From Lachnoanaerobaculum sanguinis (GTDB lineage Bacteria; Bacillota; Clostridia; Lachnospirales; Lachnospiraceae), in assembly GCF_033242365.1 (NCBI RefSeq), contig NZ_BTHK01000001.1, forward strand, positions 179,123 through 243,122: 64,000 nucleotides of DNA, in the 5' to 3' direction. The position numbers and the translations under genes are program-made. Of the stretch, positions 1-8,567 are shown in pieces; position 1 is the stretch's first letter; each line of letters opens with the position of its first letter. The notes beneath the pieces are model-generated. The model did not search any database. It was given only the letters and a program-made list of their open reading frames with translations, and had not been told where the DNA came from.

Positions 1-223
1 AATCAGAGATAAATACGGTACCTTCTGTAGGTAATAATATACCATTTAAATGTTTTGCAAATGTAGATTTTCCCGAGCCGTTATGTCCTAAAATCGCCAC
101 AAAATCGCCTTGTGTAATATCAATATTTAAATTATTGATAGCTCTTTTTACATCCTCTACTTTATCTTCTTCATCTCTGGTTATATAATCAAATATAAGC
201 TTTGTTGCTTTTACTATTCCCAT
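1..223 (-). CDS. ecfA1: Energy-coupling factor (ECF) transporter ATPase, N-terminal part
   Basis: This is the 5' end of an ABC ATPase running off the left edge; the 74 visible codons start with ATG at 221-223. The Walker A motif GHNGSGKST is visible at about residues 46-54, followed by FAKHLNG and LLPTEG. This order is typical of CbiO/EcfA ATPases, which power uptake of vitamins or metal ions together with EcfT and a substrate-binding S protein. The N-terminal MGIVKATKLIFDY resembles EcfA1 rather than an amino-acid or drug ABC protein. The remaining domains (Walker B, signature) are outside the window, so the EcfA1 versus EcfA2 choice is an inference. Confidence 0.8.
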   Translation of the reverse strand, partial: MGIVKATKLIFDYITRDEEDKVEDVKRAINNLNIDITQGDFVAILGHNGSGKSTFAKHLNGILLPTEGTVFISD

Positions 224-248
224 ATTTTCCTTTTACTTACTTTTTATA

Positions 249-280
249 AAACAAAAACCTCAGCAAGGTTGCTGAGGTTC
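249..280 (-). terminator. Rho-independent terminator after tRNA-Arg
   Basis: A perfect 11-bp inverted repeat (AACCTCAGCAA / TTGCTGAGGTT) with a 2-nt loop is followed on the minus strand by TTTTTGTTTTAT. It lies directly downstream of tRNA-Arg and upstream of ecfA1, so it should end the tRNA transcript. Confidence 0.85.
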
Positions 281-286
281 TAATAA

Positions 287-360
287 CGTGCGTGAGAAGA
301 TTCGAACTCCCGACACCTTGGTCCGTAGCCAAGTGCTCTATCCAGCTGAGCTACACACAC
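287..360 (-). tRNA. tRNA-Arg (anticodon ACG)
   Basis: The minus strand folds as a cloverleaf: acceptor GTGTGTG pairs with CACGCAC, then TA, D arm GCTCAGCTGGATAGAGC, anticodon stem CTTGG/CCAAG enclosing CTACGGA (anticodon ACG, reading CGN Arg codons), and a T arm with TTCGAAT. The discriminator base is G and CCA is not encoded. A promoter lies upstream and a terminator downstream, so it is a single-gene transcript. Confidence 0.95.
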
Positions 361-373
361 ATTGCAAGTACAT

Positions 374-402
374 ATTCTACATTAGTGTTTTGTGTTTGTC
401 AA
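374..402 (-). promoter_or_regulatory. Sigma-A type promoter for tRNA-Arg
   Basis: On the minus strand TTGACA (397-402) is separated by exactly 17 bp from TAGAAT (374-379), about 13 bp before the mature tRNA 5' end. Confidence 0.75.
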
Positions 403-408
403 TAGGAT

Positions 409-1152
409 TTAAATATTTAAATAAAAACGTAAAATACCCAAAATAAGTATATGTACCGGATAAAAAAGATAATTGAACCACTTATATTGTTTACCTCTTT
501 TTCCGTTATAGGTTAGAGTCAGAAAAAATCCAAAGCATGAGTATAACTCTTTTATAATAGATAAATATCCAAGCCCTGCTCCAAGTAAAGGTTTATCATA
601 AAAAATATAGAAAATATACGCCGCTACTACCGCGTGGTAATCATAGTCAAGGCTAAGTTCCATTGCTGACAGTCCTGAAAATATAACTATTATAATAGAA
701 ACTGTATACCATAAAATTTTACTCTTAATCTTCCCTTTTAAGGTATCTATTATCCATATAGTTATTAGACATAGTGCCAGAGTAAACATCATATTGTTCC
801 AATACGGATTAAAGAATGTTTTCGATGTAAACATATCAAAGGGTACTTCAGATATCACTCCGAATACTGTCAAAGTAATCAGATACTTCTTCCTGTTTTT
901 TGTTTTATAAAATCCTTCCACTATAAAAAACACAAAAATAGGGAAAGCAATTCTCCCCAATATTGAAAATATATTTGACAAATACAATAAAAATCCACTG
1001 CCATCAAGCATCGGTGTTATAAGAGCATTGTTTACATGATCAATAAGCATTGAAATAAATGCTATGTATTTTAGCTGTGCTCCTGAAAAGATTTGAATTC
1101 TTTTTAATTTATCAGATTCAAATCGTTTATTTAATTCCATAGTTTCCCTCAT
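409..1152 (-). CDS. TraX family membrane protein
   Basis: A 247-residue polytopic membrane protein. After a short polar N-terminus the region LKYIAFISMLIDHVNNAL (about residues 27-44) and IAFPIFVFFIVEGFYKT (about 68-84) match the TraX family, named after the F-plasmid protein that N-acetylates pilin. Chromosomal Firmicute members are common and their substrate is unknown. Several hydrophobic segments are seen through the length, and the final segment FYPVHILILGILRFYL is the usual TraX ending. It is a stand-alone gene, convergent with tRNA-Arg and divergent from the MATE gene. The family assignment is fairly secure; an acyltransferase role is inferred from the family. Confidence 0.8.
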   Translation of the reverse strand: MRETMELNKRFESDKLKRIQIFSGAQLKYIAFISMLIDHVNNALITPMLDGSGFLLYLSNIFSILGRIAFPIFVFFIVEGFYKTKNRKKYLITLTVFGVISEVPFDMFTSKTFFNPYWNNMMFTLALCLITIWIIDTLKGKIKSKILWYTVSIIIVIFSGLSAMELSLDYDYHAVVAAYIFYIFYDKPLLGAGLGYLSIIKELYSCFGFFLTLTYNGKRGKQYKWFNYLFYPVHILILGILRFYLNI

Positions 1153-1256
1153 ATTTTTATATATTTATAAATCAAATTATACTTAATGGAATCTTATTAT
1201 ATCATATCAAAAGAAATATTTTATAAAATGAATTTTAACATATTCTTTGTAATCAT

Positions 1257-1285
1257 TTGACTTGTAAGTACACTGCACATATAAT
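1257..1285 (+). promoter_or_regulatory. Sigma-A type promoter for the MATE gene
   Basis: TTGACT (1257-1262), a 17-bp spacer, then TATAAT (1280-1285). It lies 50 bp upstream of the MATE start codon. Confidence 0.8.
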
Positions 1286-1334
1286 GGTAAAATCACGCTC
1301 TTAAATAAGAGATTTATCAGTATGGAGGATTATT

Positions 1335-2693
1335 ATGTACACCGCTACAAAAGGCAGCTCATCTTTTAATAAAGATATTTTAAGGCTTGCCATTCCGATA
1401 GTTTTACAAAATATTGTTACAACCGCTGTAAATTCTGCTGACGTAATAATGCTGGGCTTTGTAGGACAAGACGCACTTTCAGCCGGATCACTGGCAAATC
1501 AGGTTATGTTTATATTAAACCTTGTATATACAGGTATTTCATCCGGTGTCATAATGCTTGCCGCACAATACTGGGGGAAAAAGGATACAAAGACAATTGA
1601 ACATATAATGGGCATAGGTATGCAGCTGTCCATGTTTATATCAAGTATGTTTTTTATTATGGCATTCTTTTTTCCACATATTTTAATGAGGATTTTTACA
1701 AATGATATCAACTTGATTACTTCAGGCATACCTTATCTTAGAATGGTAAGTTTCTCATATCTTTTTATGAGTTTTTCTCAAGTATATCTATGTGCAATGA
1801 GAAGTATAGAAAGAGTTCATTTCTCTACTGTTACAAATGCAGTTGCACTGATTTTAAACATTATCTTTAATGCAGTTTTTATTTTCGGACTGTTCGGTGC
1901 ACCGAAGCTTGGAATACTTGGTGTTGCACTGGCAACCGTAATTGCAAGAGGTGTGGAATTTGCAATATGTGTTATAGATAATTTTATACCTAAAGCCATT
2001 CATTTTCATATAAAGAATATTTTGGAAGTAAATAAAATATTATTTTTTGATTTTATGAAATATTCTCTTCCTGCATTCGGAAATGAGATAGTTTGGGGAG
2101 TGGCCTTTTCAATGTACTCTGTTATTATGGGGCATCTTGACAGTGATATAGTGGCGGCAAATGCAGTAGTTGTGGTCGCAAGAAACCTTGGTACTGTGGC
2201 ATGTTTCGGTATAGCTGATGCAGGAGCAATCATCCTTGGAAAGTCAATAGGTTCCGGAAATACAGATACTATAAAGTCCGATTCTTCACACTTTGTTAAA
2301 ATAACAAGTATGTCTGCAGTTGTAGGTGGAATAGTTATATTTCTTTTACGACCTGTATTTTTCACTATGGCTGATTTAACTCCTACTGCAAAAGCGTATC
2401 TTAGTATAATGCTTTTTATAAATATGTATTATATAGTAGGCCAGGCATTCAATACGGCAATGATTTGTGGTGTTTTCAGGTCGGGTGGTGATTCAAAATG
2501 GGGATTTTTCTGTGACATAGTAGATATGTGGTGCTATTCGGTTCCGCTTGGCTTTATATCGGCTTTTGTTCTTAAGCTTCCGCCAATGTGGGTATACTTC
2601 CTTATTTGTACCGATGAGTTTGTAAAGATTCCTTTTGTATACAAGCATTATAAGAGCTATAAATGGCTGAAAAATATTACAAGAGATTTTTAA
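1335..2693 (+). CDS. MATE family efflux transporter
   Basis: A 452-residue protein of the multidrug and toxin extrusion family, an inner-membrane antiporter that exports organic cations or metabolites using Na+ or H+. The N-terminus (KDILRLAIPIVLQNIV, then ADVIMLGFVGQDALSAGSLA at about 36-55) is the hallmark of the first MATE helices, and about twelve hydrophobic segments follow in two related halves. The length is normal. A good ribosome binding site (GGAGG) precedes ATG 1335, with a strong promoter upstream and a bidirectional terminator after the stop, so it is monocistronic. The substrate cannot be read from the sequence. Confidence 0.92.
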   Translation: MYTATKGSSSFNKDILRLAIPIVLQNIVTTAVNSADVIMLGFVGQDALSAGSLANQVMFILNLVYTGISSGVIMLAAQYWGKKDTKTIEHIMGIGMQLSMFISSMFFIMAFFFPHILMRIFTNDINLITSGIPYLRMVSFSYLFMSFSQVYLCAMRSIERVHFSTVTNAVALILNIIFNAVFIFGLFGAPKLGILGVALATVIARGVEFAICVIDNFIPKAIHFHIKNILEVNKILFFDFMKYSLPAFGNEIVWGVAFSMYSVIMGHLDSDIVAANAVVVVARNLGTVACFGIADAGAIILGKSIGSGNTDTIKSDSSHFVKITSMSAVVGGIVIFLLRPVFFTMADLTPTAKAYLSIMLFINMYYIVGQAFNTAMICGVFRSGGDSKWGFFCDIVDMWCYSVPLGFISAFVLKLPPMWVYFLICTDEFVKIPFVYKHYKSYKWLKNITRDF

Positions 2694-2694
2694 A

Positions 2695-2719
2695 ATAAGG
2701 GGCGATAATCGCCCCTTAT
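2695..2719. terminator. Bidirectional terminator between the MATE gene and the first immunity-like cluster
   Basis: The hairpin AAGGGGCGATAATCGCCCCTT has a GC-rich stem with A/T-rich flanks on both sides. It sits between two convergent transcription units and can serve both. Confidence 0.75.
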
Positions 2720-2721
2720 AA

Positions 2722-3132
2722 CTATAATTGTATCCATTCCAATCCGTCTACATCCTTTAATATAAATGTACTTTTCTCATACCTATTTTTAAGCACAACT
2801 TCATCTTCTACTGATATATCGGTATACCAATGATTAAGACTTGCATATTTTCCTCTGTGAATATCAACGACTACAGTAGTTATAGGATCCCAGGTTTTCT
2901 TTTTAACACTCTCTACAATCACATAATATGCGTCTAAGAATACAAGATTTCTTCCATACATCCAAAACGGTAGTTCTTTATCCAACAGTGGAAGCTTTGC
3001 AGAGAAAATAAAATCCCCCATCGGCGGCTCAGTCTCATAGTTTAATACAATCTCACTTCCATAATACGCTATTTCCGCTCCATATGCACCTACACTTACA
3101 GGCACACCCTCTTCGGCTATTATAAAATCCAT
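2722..3132 (-). CDS. Hypothetical protein (136 aa), last gene of the immunity-like cluster
   Basis: I do not recognise a family. The protein is soluble, acidic, and rich in aromatic residues and short beta-like stretches (AYYVIVESVKKKTWDP near the centre). The start ATG at 3132 follows AGGAAA. It is the promoter-distal gene of a run of thirteen minus-strand genes and ends at the bidirectional terminator. Neighbours include DUF1877, SMI1/KNR4 and CbrC families, so an immunity-type role is plausible, but only from context. Confidence 0.75.
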   Translation of the reverse strand: MDFIIAEEGVPVSVGAYGAEIAYYGSEIVLNYETEPPMGDFIFSAKLPLLDKELPFWMYGRNLVFLDAYYVIVESVKKKTWDPITTVVVDIHRGKYASLNHWYTDISVEDEVVLKNRYEKSTFILKDVDGLEWIQL

Positions 3133-3149
3133 ATATTTCCTTTCAAAGT

Positions 3150-3641
3150 CTATACTATACCCTCTGCACTCATTCGAATTGCAAAAAACTCTTTAAATGT
3201 ATCGGGTTCATTTTCTATAGTTTCTTTCATGGATATAAGTTTTCTTTTACCGACTCTTCTATCCAAAACAGCAAATATCCTTACCAGCAGATTTTCACTG
3301 CATAGACTCTTCTCAATACTTTGGTTATCAAACTCATCAAATGCCCTATAAAAGCATGTTTGATCGAACACTCCAAGCTTTATAGCTGTATCATCCATAT
3401 AGGCAAATTCTTGGCTCATGCGTCTTTCATACTTTTCATCTTTTGGAAAAGATTCCGACTTTGTCCAATTCTGATAATACCCACCTTTTATTACTTCTTT
3501 TCCGTCATATCTTATAGCAGCTCTTCCTTCATGATCAGGGGATTTGCTGTAGGATGTCGCAAAATAGCTGATATGTCCACGTAGGCTCTCCGCCAGATAT
3601 TCACTTTCCATTCGTTTTCTTATGCCGCTCCAAGTAGACAT
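3150..3641 (-). CDS. SF0329-like protein (163 aa)
   Basis: A soluble 163-residue protein beginning MSTWSGIRKRMESEYLAESL and carrying GRAAIRYDGKEVIKGGYY-like sequence near residue 40. This pattern fits a small family that I know as 'SF0329 family protein', of unknown function and common in enterobacteria and Firmicutes. Ribosome binding site GGAGG lies 4 nt before ATG 3641. The gene is packed between a 79-aa gene (12 bp upstream) and the 136-aa gene. The family label is from memory of the N-terminal pattern and is moderately certain. Confidence 0.7.
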   Translation of the reverse strand: MSTWSGIRKRMESEYLAESLRGHISYFATSYSKSPDHEGRAAIRYDGKEVIKGGYYQNWTKSESFPKDEKYERRMSQEFAYMDDTAIKLGVFDQTCFYRAFDEFDNQSIEKSLCSENLLVRIFAVLDRRVGKRKLISMKETIENEPDTFKEFFAIRMSAEGIV

Positions 3642-3653
3642 TTTGCCTCCAAA

Positions 3654-3893
3654 CTATAAATTTGTGTTATCATCAAGCTTCTCAAAATATTCATCTAAGC
3701 AACGATATATTTTCATATCCTCTTTATTATCGTCTCTTAAAACCACACAAATATTTTTATTTTCCATATCTGTAAACACAAAATTATATTCACCGAAGTA
3801 AGCCTGGTAACCGCATCTTTTTAGTGTCAATATCTGACCGACCCTACATTTAAAAATATTCTTTCTAACAATATAAGCCTTACCTATCTCCAT
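3654..3893 (-). CDS. Hypothetical protein (79 aa), possibly DUF3601-like
   Basis: A small protein beginning MEIGKAYIVRKNIFKCRVGQ, then ILTLKRCGYQAYFGEYNFVF. The pattern 'entry of a value, G, hydrophobic strand, F/Y-rich strand' resembles DUF3601-type single-domain proteins found in immunity clusters, but the match is weak. GGACTG precedes ATG 3893. The gene starts 1 bp after the stop of the upstream 117-aa gene, indicating translational coupling. Confidence 0.65.
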   Translation of the reverse strand: MEIGKAYIVRKNIFKCRVGQILTLKRCGYQAYFGEYNFVFTDMENKNICVVLRDDNKEDMKIYRCLDEYFEKLDDNTNL

Positions 3894-3894
3894 G

Positions 3895-4248
3895 TCAGTC
3901 CTTCTTATAAAAATACAAATATGGGTAGTTTACAATCTCTTCATGCCAGTTATCATCATGCTTTATTATAACCTTTCCATTTTCATCATAATACCTTGTA
4001 ACTATCGGTGCGCTCTCTCCGGATTTTATTTTCCAAACCAATATTCCGTCCTCAAGCCCTGAATCAGGTGAATCGGTCTTTATATATTTTCCCAGATAGC
4101 AATCCCACCTTCCAAAAGGCAACTTATCATACACAATATTTACAAACTCTGCCAAGGTATCAGGCAAAATAAATGTATCGGGATTAGGTGCGTTTACATC
4201 ATCTCCCATGCACATACTGCTCCTGCCCATATAGACTTTTATTTGCAT
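3895..4248 (-). CDS. Hypothetical protein (117 aa)
   Basis: No family recognised. Soluble, with MGRSSMCMGDDVNAPNPDTF at residues 7-26 and an aromatic C-terminus (NYPYLYFYKKD). The middle contains LPFGRWDCYLGKYI and a tandem of short strands. Start ATG 4248 is preceded by AAGGAGAAGAGT. It is co-directional and nearly contiguous with its neighbours in the immunity-like cluster. Confidence 0.7.
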   Translation of the reverse strand: MQIKVYMGRSSMCMGDDVNAPNPDTFILPDTLAEFVNIVYDKLPFGRWDCYLGKYIKTDSPDSGLEDGILVWKIKSGESAPIVTRYYDENGKVIIKHDDNWHEEIVNYPYLYFYKKD

Positions 4249-4258
4249 ACTCTTCTCC

Positions 4259-4819
4259 TTAAAATTTATATAAAAGAGGGAATATCAATCCTACATCAAT
4301 AGCCATAAATCCAAATATAATACACAAAGAACCCACGAATATAGTTAGCCCCTTAACATTTTCACGAATCTGTATGGAGAACTTCTTATAATCAATAACC
4401 CTGTTATTTATAATATTTTCTCTTTCTTCTACACTGTCCGTTAATGAGATATTATAGCTTCCTCTATCCGCATCAAATGTATACAGTTTGACTCTGGCAT
4501 CCTTAATACTGCTTGTCGTAGTCCTAAAAAAGTCCGGATATAATTGTACAAACTCTCCTGTAGCATTATTTTTAAGTTTAATATCTAAATTATATATAGG
4601 AGATACTGAATACTTTTTTCCCGAAAGCCATATATCATATTTACCGCCATCCTCAAGTCTAAAGCTTCCGTCTATTAAGCTTACAGGCATTTCATATATC
4701 ATCTTAGCCTTGGCAAATAATCTGACTTTTTTTATGCCGATAACCACCAGATATATTCCCACAGGTACAAGAAGAAACAATAAATATTTTAAATCCTTAA
4801 TAGATTGTAACCAAGACAT
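4259..4819 (-). CDS. Hypothetical membrane protein with two transmembrane segments (186 aa)
   Basis: An N-terminal hydrophobic segment (LLFLLVPVGIYLVVIGI, residues 13-29) and a C-terminal one (LTIFVGSLCIIFGFMAIDVGLIF, about 154-176) flank a soluble domain of about 120 residues with alternating strand-like sequence. This is an anchored-domain architecture. ATG 4819 lies inside the 3' end of the DUF1877 gene (23-nt overlap) and follows GGAGG, so the two genes are coupled. No function recognised. Confidence 0.7.
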   Translation of the reverse strand: MSWLQSIKDLKYLLFLLVPVGIYLVVIGIKKVRLFAKAKMIYEMPVSLIDGSFRLEDGGKYDIWLSGKKYSVSPIYNLDIKLKNNATGEFVQLYPDFFRTTTSSIKDARVKLYTFDADRGSYNISLTDSVEERENIINNRVIDYKKFSIQIRENVKGLTIFVGSLCIIFGFMAIDVGLIFPLLYKF

Positions 4820-5300
4820 TTCCGTCCGCCTCCAAAACTTCCTTATAAAAATCTTTCATTCTTTCAAAACAGTCAAGAAGATCTTCTTTTATTTCATCTT
4901 CTTCATCGTCATAATCCCAGATATCCGGATAAAGCTCCGCCTCTTTACCTTCTTCCAAAGCAAAGCTTTCCAAAGCGGTTTCCATATCAAAATCTTCAAG
5001 TACTTTTAATATATCCGCAACTCTGTCTTTTTTTGTATAGGCTATAAAATCATCTATTTCCTCTATAGATGTTACTCCTACTACAGCTTCACTGAGAGGA
5101 TCTTCCCATATAGGGTCTGACGCACTTACTCCTGTTAACATATAGTGAAGAAGATCCCAATTCTTATCTATATCAAGAAGTATTTCCGCCTTCTCATTCC
5201 AATCTTCCACTGTTTCAAAGATATCTTCCTCATTGTCCAGGTTTTTAAGTGTTTCCAAATCTTCATCACTTAAATATTGATAGTTTGCTCTAAGTCCCAT
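4797..5300 (-). CDS. DUF1877 (YfbM-like) family protein
   Basis: A 167-residue acidic protein beginning MGLRANYQYLSDEDLETL, the typical start of the DUF1877/YfbM family. Internal WDLLHYMLTG (about residues 48-57), followed by an aspartate/glutamate-rich segment and DCFERMKDFYKEV at the end, also agrees with the family. Members occur in polymorphic-toxin immunity clusters and as stand-alone cytosolic proteins; biochemical function is unknown. AAGGAG precedes ATG 5300. The membrane-protein gene downstream overlaps its 3' end. Confidence 0.85.
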   Translation of the reverse strand: MGLRANYQYLSDEDLETLKNLDNEEDIFETVEDWNEKAEILLDIDKNWDLLHYMLTGVSASDPIWEDPLSEAVVGVTSIEEIDDFIAYTKKDRVADILKVLEDFDMETALESFALEEGKEAELYPDIWDYDDEEDEIKEDLLDCFERMKDFYKEVLEADGNVLVTIY

Positions 5301-5313
5301 TTTTATTTTCTCC

Positions 5314-5754
5314 TTAAAATTTAAATATTTTTATAAATCTTTTTTGTAACTTATCGGATTTGTATCCTATATTCTCATAAAATTTATGTGCTTCTACACG
5401 ATGATTTGCCGAATTGAGTCTGATAAATGAAATACCGTTATCTATAGCATATTTTTCAATATAACGCATTAATTTTTTTCCAACTCCATTGCCTCGGAAA
5501 TCAGGATCCACAGCCAAACCCAATATATTAAGTCCGGTATCGCTATACACACTTTCATACACCTGTGCATGAACAAATCCGATAACCTTTTTTGTATTCT
5601 CATCTTCATATACTGCAATAATATGATTTTTATTATCGCATGACAATTTCTTTATCTGATTCTCAACTGTACTTATATCAACATCATAGCCCAATGATGT
5701 TTTACATATTTTTTGTATAGATTCTGCATCGGATATATTCATTTCTCTTATCAT
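5314..5754 (-). CDS. GNAT family N-acetyltransferase
   Basis: A 146-residue single-domain GNAT protein. The acetyl-CoA-binding motif appears as LGLAVDPDFRGNGVGKKL (about residues 74-91, with RGNGVG as the Q/RxxGxG/A loop), preceded by the strand VIGFVHAQVY and followed by RLNSANHRVEAHKFYENIGY, the usual motif B. It acetylates an amino group on an unknown substrate. GGAGG lies 11 nt before ATG 5754. Its place in an immunity-like cluster could mean toxin modification, but GNAT genes are too common for that to be more than a guess. Confidence 0.88.
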   Translation of the reverse strand: MIREMNISDAESIQKICKTSLGYDVDISTVENQIKKLSCDNKNHIIAVYEDENTKKVIGFVHAQVYESVYSDTGLNILGLAVDPDFRGNGVGKKLMRYIEKYAIDNGISFIRLNSANHRVEAHKFYENIGYKSDKLQKRFIKIFKF

Positions 5755-5761
5755 ATGTATC

Positions 5762-6619
5762 TCATCCTCCCATACTTGCAGATGTAATACCTTTTTTCAG
5801 GCTTCCGCCAACTGTAATGCAATGTCCTGCAAAAATATCATCATCATTAAAATATGCTGTGAATGAACCGCCTGATGTCATAGAAATTGATTCAATACCG
5901 ATTCTTTTTGCAAAGCTCTCTTCTGTGATTTTTAGTGCTTCTTCCTCAGATTCGCACCAATCTCTTGCAAGGTCTACAAGCTTTTTCGCTGCAAATGTTC
6001 TCATTTCAGCATCCCGTTTTTCAGCACTTAAGTACAATTCTTTCATAGCTTTTCTTGCCTTTGTGATTCCGGATTTGTTGTCTTTATCAACATCCAAGGA
6101 AATATCAATATTTTTATCAAGCCAAGGAATATGCCCTTCAAAGCTGTTTATAGTTCTATCATACAAAAGCTCACCCAATATATCATCCTCTATGATTATA
6201 GGCTTTTTGTACTCTGCAAGGATTTCTTCAAGTTCCGGACTTTGTGCATTTTTTTCTATTACATCCACTAAAAGAAAATCAAGTCTTTTTATCATAATCT
6301 CCGGCAATTCCTCAGGTAATTTCTTACGTACCTTTAAATGATAAACAGTTTCTTTATCAAATTCCGGTATCAAATGATTATCATACTCTTTTTCACTTGC
6401 TGCAAATACAAATCTACATTCTTCTTTATGTAGCTCTCCGGTTTCACAATCTATATAGGCCAGGCAGCAAACCGCCACTTCCCAAAATCCGTTTCTCTTA
6501 CTTGTAACATCACCTTCATGCCTAAGTACAAGAATTTCCTGCTCTTTTTCTTCAAAAGAGTTTTCCCATTCGTTTTCAGTCATTTGGTTTCTTTTTCTCA
6601 TATAATCAATGAGTTCCAT
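5762..6619 (-). CDS. DUF2262 domain-containing protein
   Basis: A 285-residue protein. The C-terminal two thirds (from about residue 150: FEGHIPWLDKNIDISLD, then KARKAMKELYLSAEKRDAEM and DLARDWCESEEEALKITEES) resembles DUF2262, a domain found in immunity-type neighbourhoods. I chose ATG 6619 (MELIDYMRK) because GGGGGGTGA lies 5 nt upstream; a longer in-frame GTG start at 6628 would leave no spacing. It overlaps or abuts the upstream 183-aa gene. Function is unknown. Confidence 0.75.
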   Translation of the reverse strand: MELIDYMRKRNQMTENEWENSFEEKEQEILVLRHEGDVTSKRNGFWEVAVCCLAYIDCETGELHKEECRFVFAASEKEYDNHLIPEFDKETVYHLKVRKKLPEELPEIMIKRLDFLLVDVIEKNAQSPELEEILAEYKKPIIIEDDILGELLYDRTINSFEGHIPWLDKNIDISLDVDKDNKSGITKARKAMKELYLSAEKRDAEMRTFAAKKLVDLARDWCESEEEALKITEESFAKRIGIESISMTSGGSFTAYFNDDDIFAGHCITVGGSLKKGITSASMGG

Positions 6620-6624
6620 TAAGA

Positions 6625-7176
6625 TCACCCCCCTATAAGCTCTGATAGCTCCTTTTCACTCAACTCACCATTATTATATAACTTTTCAAGCAAATTTTCA
6701 TCAAAATCCATTTCATAGTAGTCTGTTACAAATTCCTTGAAGTCATCATATGTTTCACATATATATCCAAGCATCCATTTGCTTCCGTCATCTTCAGACA
6801 ATTTATTTTGATGAATTTTTCCGTCATACCAAATGAAAAATGTTGTTTCATCTATTTCCCGGTCATCAAAGAGCGAAATATATTTTTCATCAACACCGTC
6901 ATATATCTTTTGTATAACACTTTTGTCGAACTTCTCTTTAGCAAACTGACTCAAACTGCTTTCATGTGCAAATCCCTTTATTAAGACAATATCTTCTGTA
7001 AAAATAACATATAGAGTATCGCCTGAGCCGTTATCAACAATATACTTTAGATAAGCTTCATTTTCTTCTTTATCAATTATTCTAAGATATTCCTCAGAAG
7101 GGTCAGTCAAGGCATTGTCAAGAAAATATAACGCCTCAAGTCCGGTTCGCATATTACCCCAATCCATATATTTCAT
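6625..7176 (-). CDS. Hypothetical protein (183 aa)
   Basis: An acidic, soluble protein without a family I recognise. It begins MKYMDWGNMRTGLEALYFLD and has strand-rich centre TLYVIFTEDIVLIKGFAHES (about residues 54-73) and WYDGKIHQNK (about 117-126), ending in two acidic helices (EKLYNNGELSEKELSELIGG). GGAG precedes ATG 7176. It is tightly linked to the DUF2262 gene downstream (6 bp). Confidence 0.7.
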   Translation of the reverse strand: MKYMDWGNMRTGLEALYFLDNALTDPSEEYLRIIDKEENEAYLKYIVDNGSGDTLYVIFTEDIVLIKGFAHESSLSQFAKEKFDKSVIQKIYDGVDEKYISLFDDREIDETTFFIWYDGKIHQNKLSEDDGSKWMLGYICETYDDFKEFVTDYYEMDFDENLLEKLYNNGELSEKELSELIGG

Positions 7177-7185
7177 TCCATACTC

Positions 7186-7635
7186 CTATTTTAAATCCGC
7201 TTTTTTATATCTTCCGGAAACATATCCTAAAATACAAATCTGAGCTATATTCCATTCATTTGCAAGATAGATGCTGCATCTGACTTCATCACCTAAAGTA
7301 TTTTTTGCAATAAACTCATATCTTCCCAGTTCTTCATTATTTGAAATTCTTTCAATATCTGCTACATATGTTTCCGTAAAAAACCTGTTAAATTCATCCC
7401 AAGCGGTTAGTGCATCCGCTTTTGTAATTTCCACCTTTAGACAATATCCGATACTGACCTTGCACCTTTTCTTTCTTCCGGTTTCATCAGCCTTAAATAC
7501 TTTTGTACTGCCCTTATCAAATACCCATTCCTTATCCTTCAGTGCGGCTACCTTTTCTGTCAATATATCCTTAAATTTGACGATATTATCCGAAAAGTAA
7601 TTACAGGCATTTTCAAAAATCTCTAAATTGTCCAT
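7186..7635 (-). CDS. Hypothetical protein (149 aa)
   Basis: A soluble alpha+beta protein with no recognised family. An N-terminal helix (LEIFENACNYFSDNIVKFKD) is followed by KVAALKDKEWVFDKG, a lysine-rich loop, and C-terminal strands (YEFIAKNTLGDEVRCSIYLA, about 109-128; NIAQICILGYVSGRYKKAD). AAGGAA lies before ATG 7635. The gene starts 54 bp after the stop of the CbrC gene and is 9 bp from the next gene. Confidence 0.7.
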   Translation of the reverse strand: MDNLEIFENACNYFSDNIVKFKDILTEKVAALKDKEWVFDKGSTKVFKADETGRKKRCKVSIGYCLKVEITKADALTAWDEFNRFFTETYVADIERISNNEELGRYEFIAKNTLGDEVRCSIYLANEWNIAQICILGYVSGRYKKADLK

Positions 7636-7689
7636 TTTGATTATTCCTTTTATGATATTAAATCTGCTCTAATCTTACGATCAAAAATA

Positions 7690-8541
7690 TCAGTCGACAT
7701 CCACCCACAAATGATGTTTTCCACAGTGTAAACATCTAAATAAATATCCACAAATCGATCCGTCTTTTTCCAGATAGCCTTCTATATCATTAAACTCGTT
7801 TCGCTTATTGTACTCTTCAAAGACTTCTTCTGCAATTCCCATTTCTTTTAATTCATTTGTTCCTACGCTGCCAAGATATGCACAGTAATCATTACAACAA
7901 TAAAGCCAATACTCACCCTGCCAACTCAAATACCCCGGTGTTCTATAAAAGAGTTCATCTCTCTTTTCCTTATCCGGTACAAAGTCATCATCAACATCTT
8001 GAATGAAATCGGCATCATATTTCTTTGCGGCTTCTCCGTTTGAGATACATACAGGGCAAAGATAATCCACATCATCTACAGCATATGGCCTTTTTACATA
8101 GTAGGTGTTACTTTCTTTACCGCAACAAGGACATATTTTTGCTTCACCTTCTATAAACGAACCTGTCTCCAAAGGATCGGGATGATATCTGAATTTCGGC
8201 AATAATTTTTTACGCTCTTCCCTTTTGAGCCTTTCCTCTTTATTTAACGGCCTTGGTGTTGCAAATCTGTCACCATGACTCTCATTTAAGTCTTTTAACC
8301 CCAAAAACTTTTTAATCTGTTCTCTGTCTGTTTTATCATATATACTTTCATACAGTTTATATGCACTTTCCATCTTATAGAGCAGTTGATAGACATCAAC
8401 CAGTACTTCCATTGCCTCTTTTTCGGTTCTAACTTTCAGTCTGTCAGCAAATTCATATAATGCCAATACACTTGCCTCATTTTCATGCTGCTTTACAAAG
8501 TTTTCTTTTAAGCTGATATATTCTTTTAAAAATTCGTTCAT
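7690..8541 (-). CDS. CbrC (UPF0167) family protein
   Basis: A 283-residue protein whose C-terminal 165 residues match the CbrC family, of which the E. coli member is linked to colicin E2 tolerance. PKFRYHPDPLETGSF (about residues 114-128) starts the domain. Four zinc-ligand-like CxxC pairs follow: CPCC near 137, CPVC near 162, CC...C in WLYCCNDYCAYLG near 214, and CLHCGKHH near 272. The N-terminal 110 residues are helical and variable in the family. AAGGATAAAAT precedes ATG 8541. Members are recurrent in immunity clusters, and this fits its neighbours. Confidence 0.85.
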   Translation of the reverse strand: MNEFLKEYISLKENFVKQHENEASVLALYEFADRLKVRTEKEAMEVLVDVYQLLYKMESAYKLYESIYDKTDREQIKKFLGLKDLNESHGDRFATPRPLNKEERLKREERKKLLPKFRYHPDPLETGSFIEGEAKICPCCGKESNTYYVKRPYAVDDVDYLCPVCISNGEAAKKYDADFIQDVDDDFVPDKEKRDELFYRTPGYLSWQGEYWLYCCNDYCAYLGSVGTNELKEMGIAEEVFEEYNKRNEFNDIEGYLEKDGSICGYLFRCLHCGKHHLWVDVD

Positions 8542-8567
8542 ATTTTATCCTTATATAATCAAAGCAT

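Noticed and set aside
4488..5009. A plus-strand frame overlapping the membrane protein and DUF1877 genes
   Set aside because: It runs antisense through two well-supported genes, has no RBS and no family similarity.
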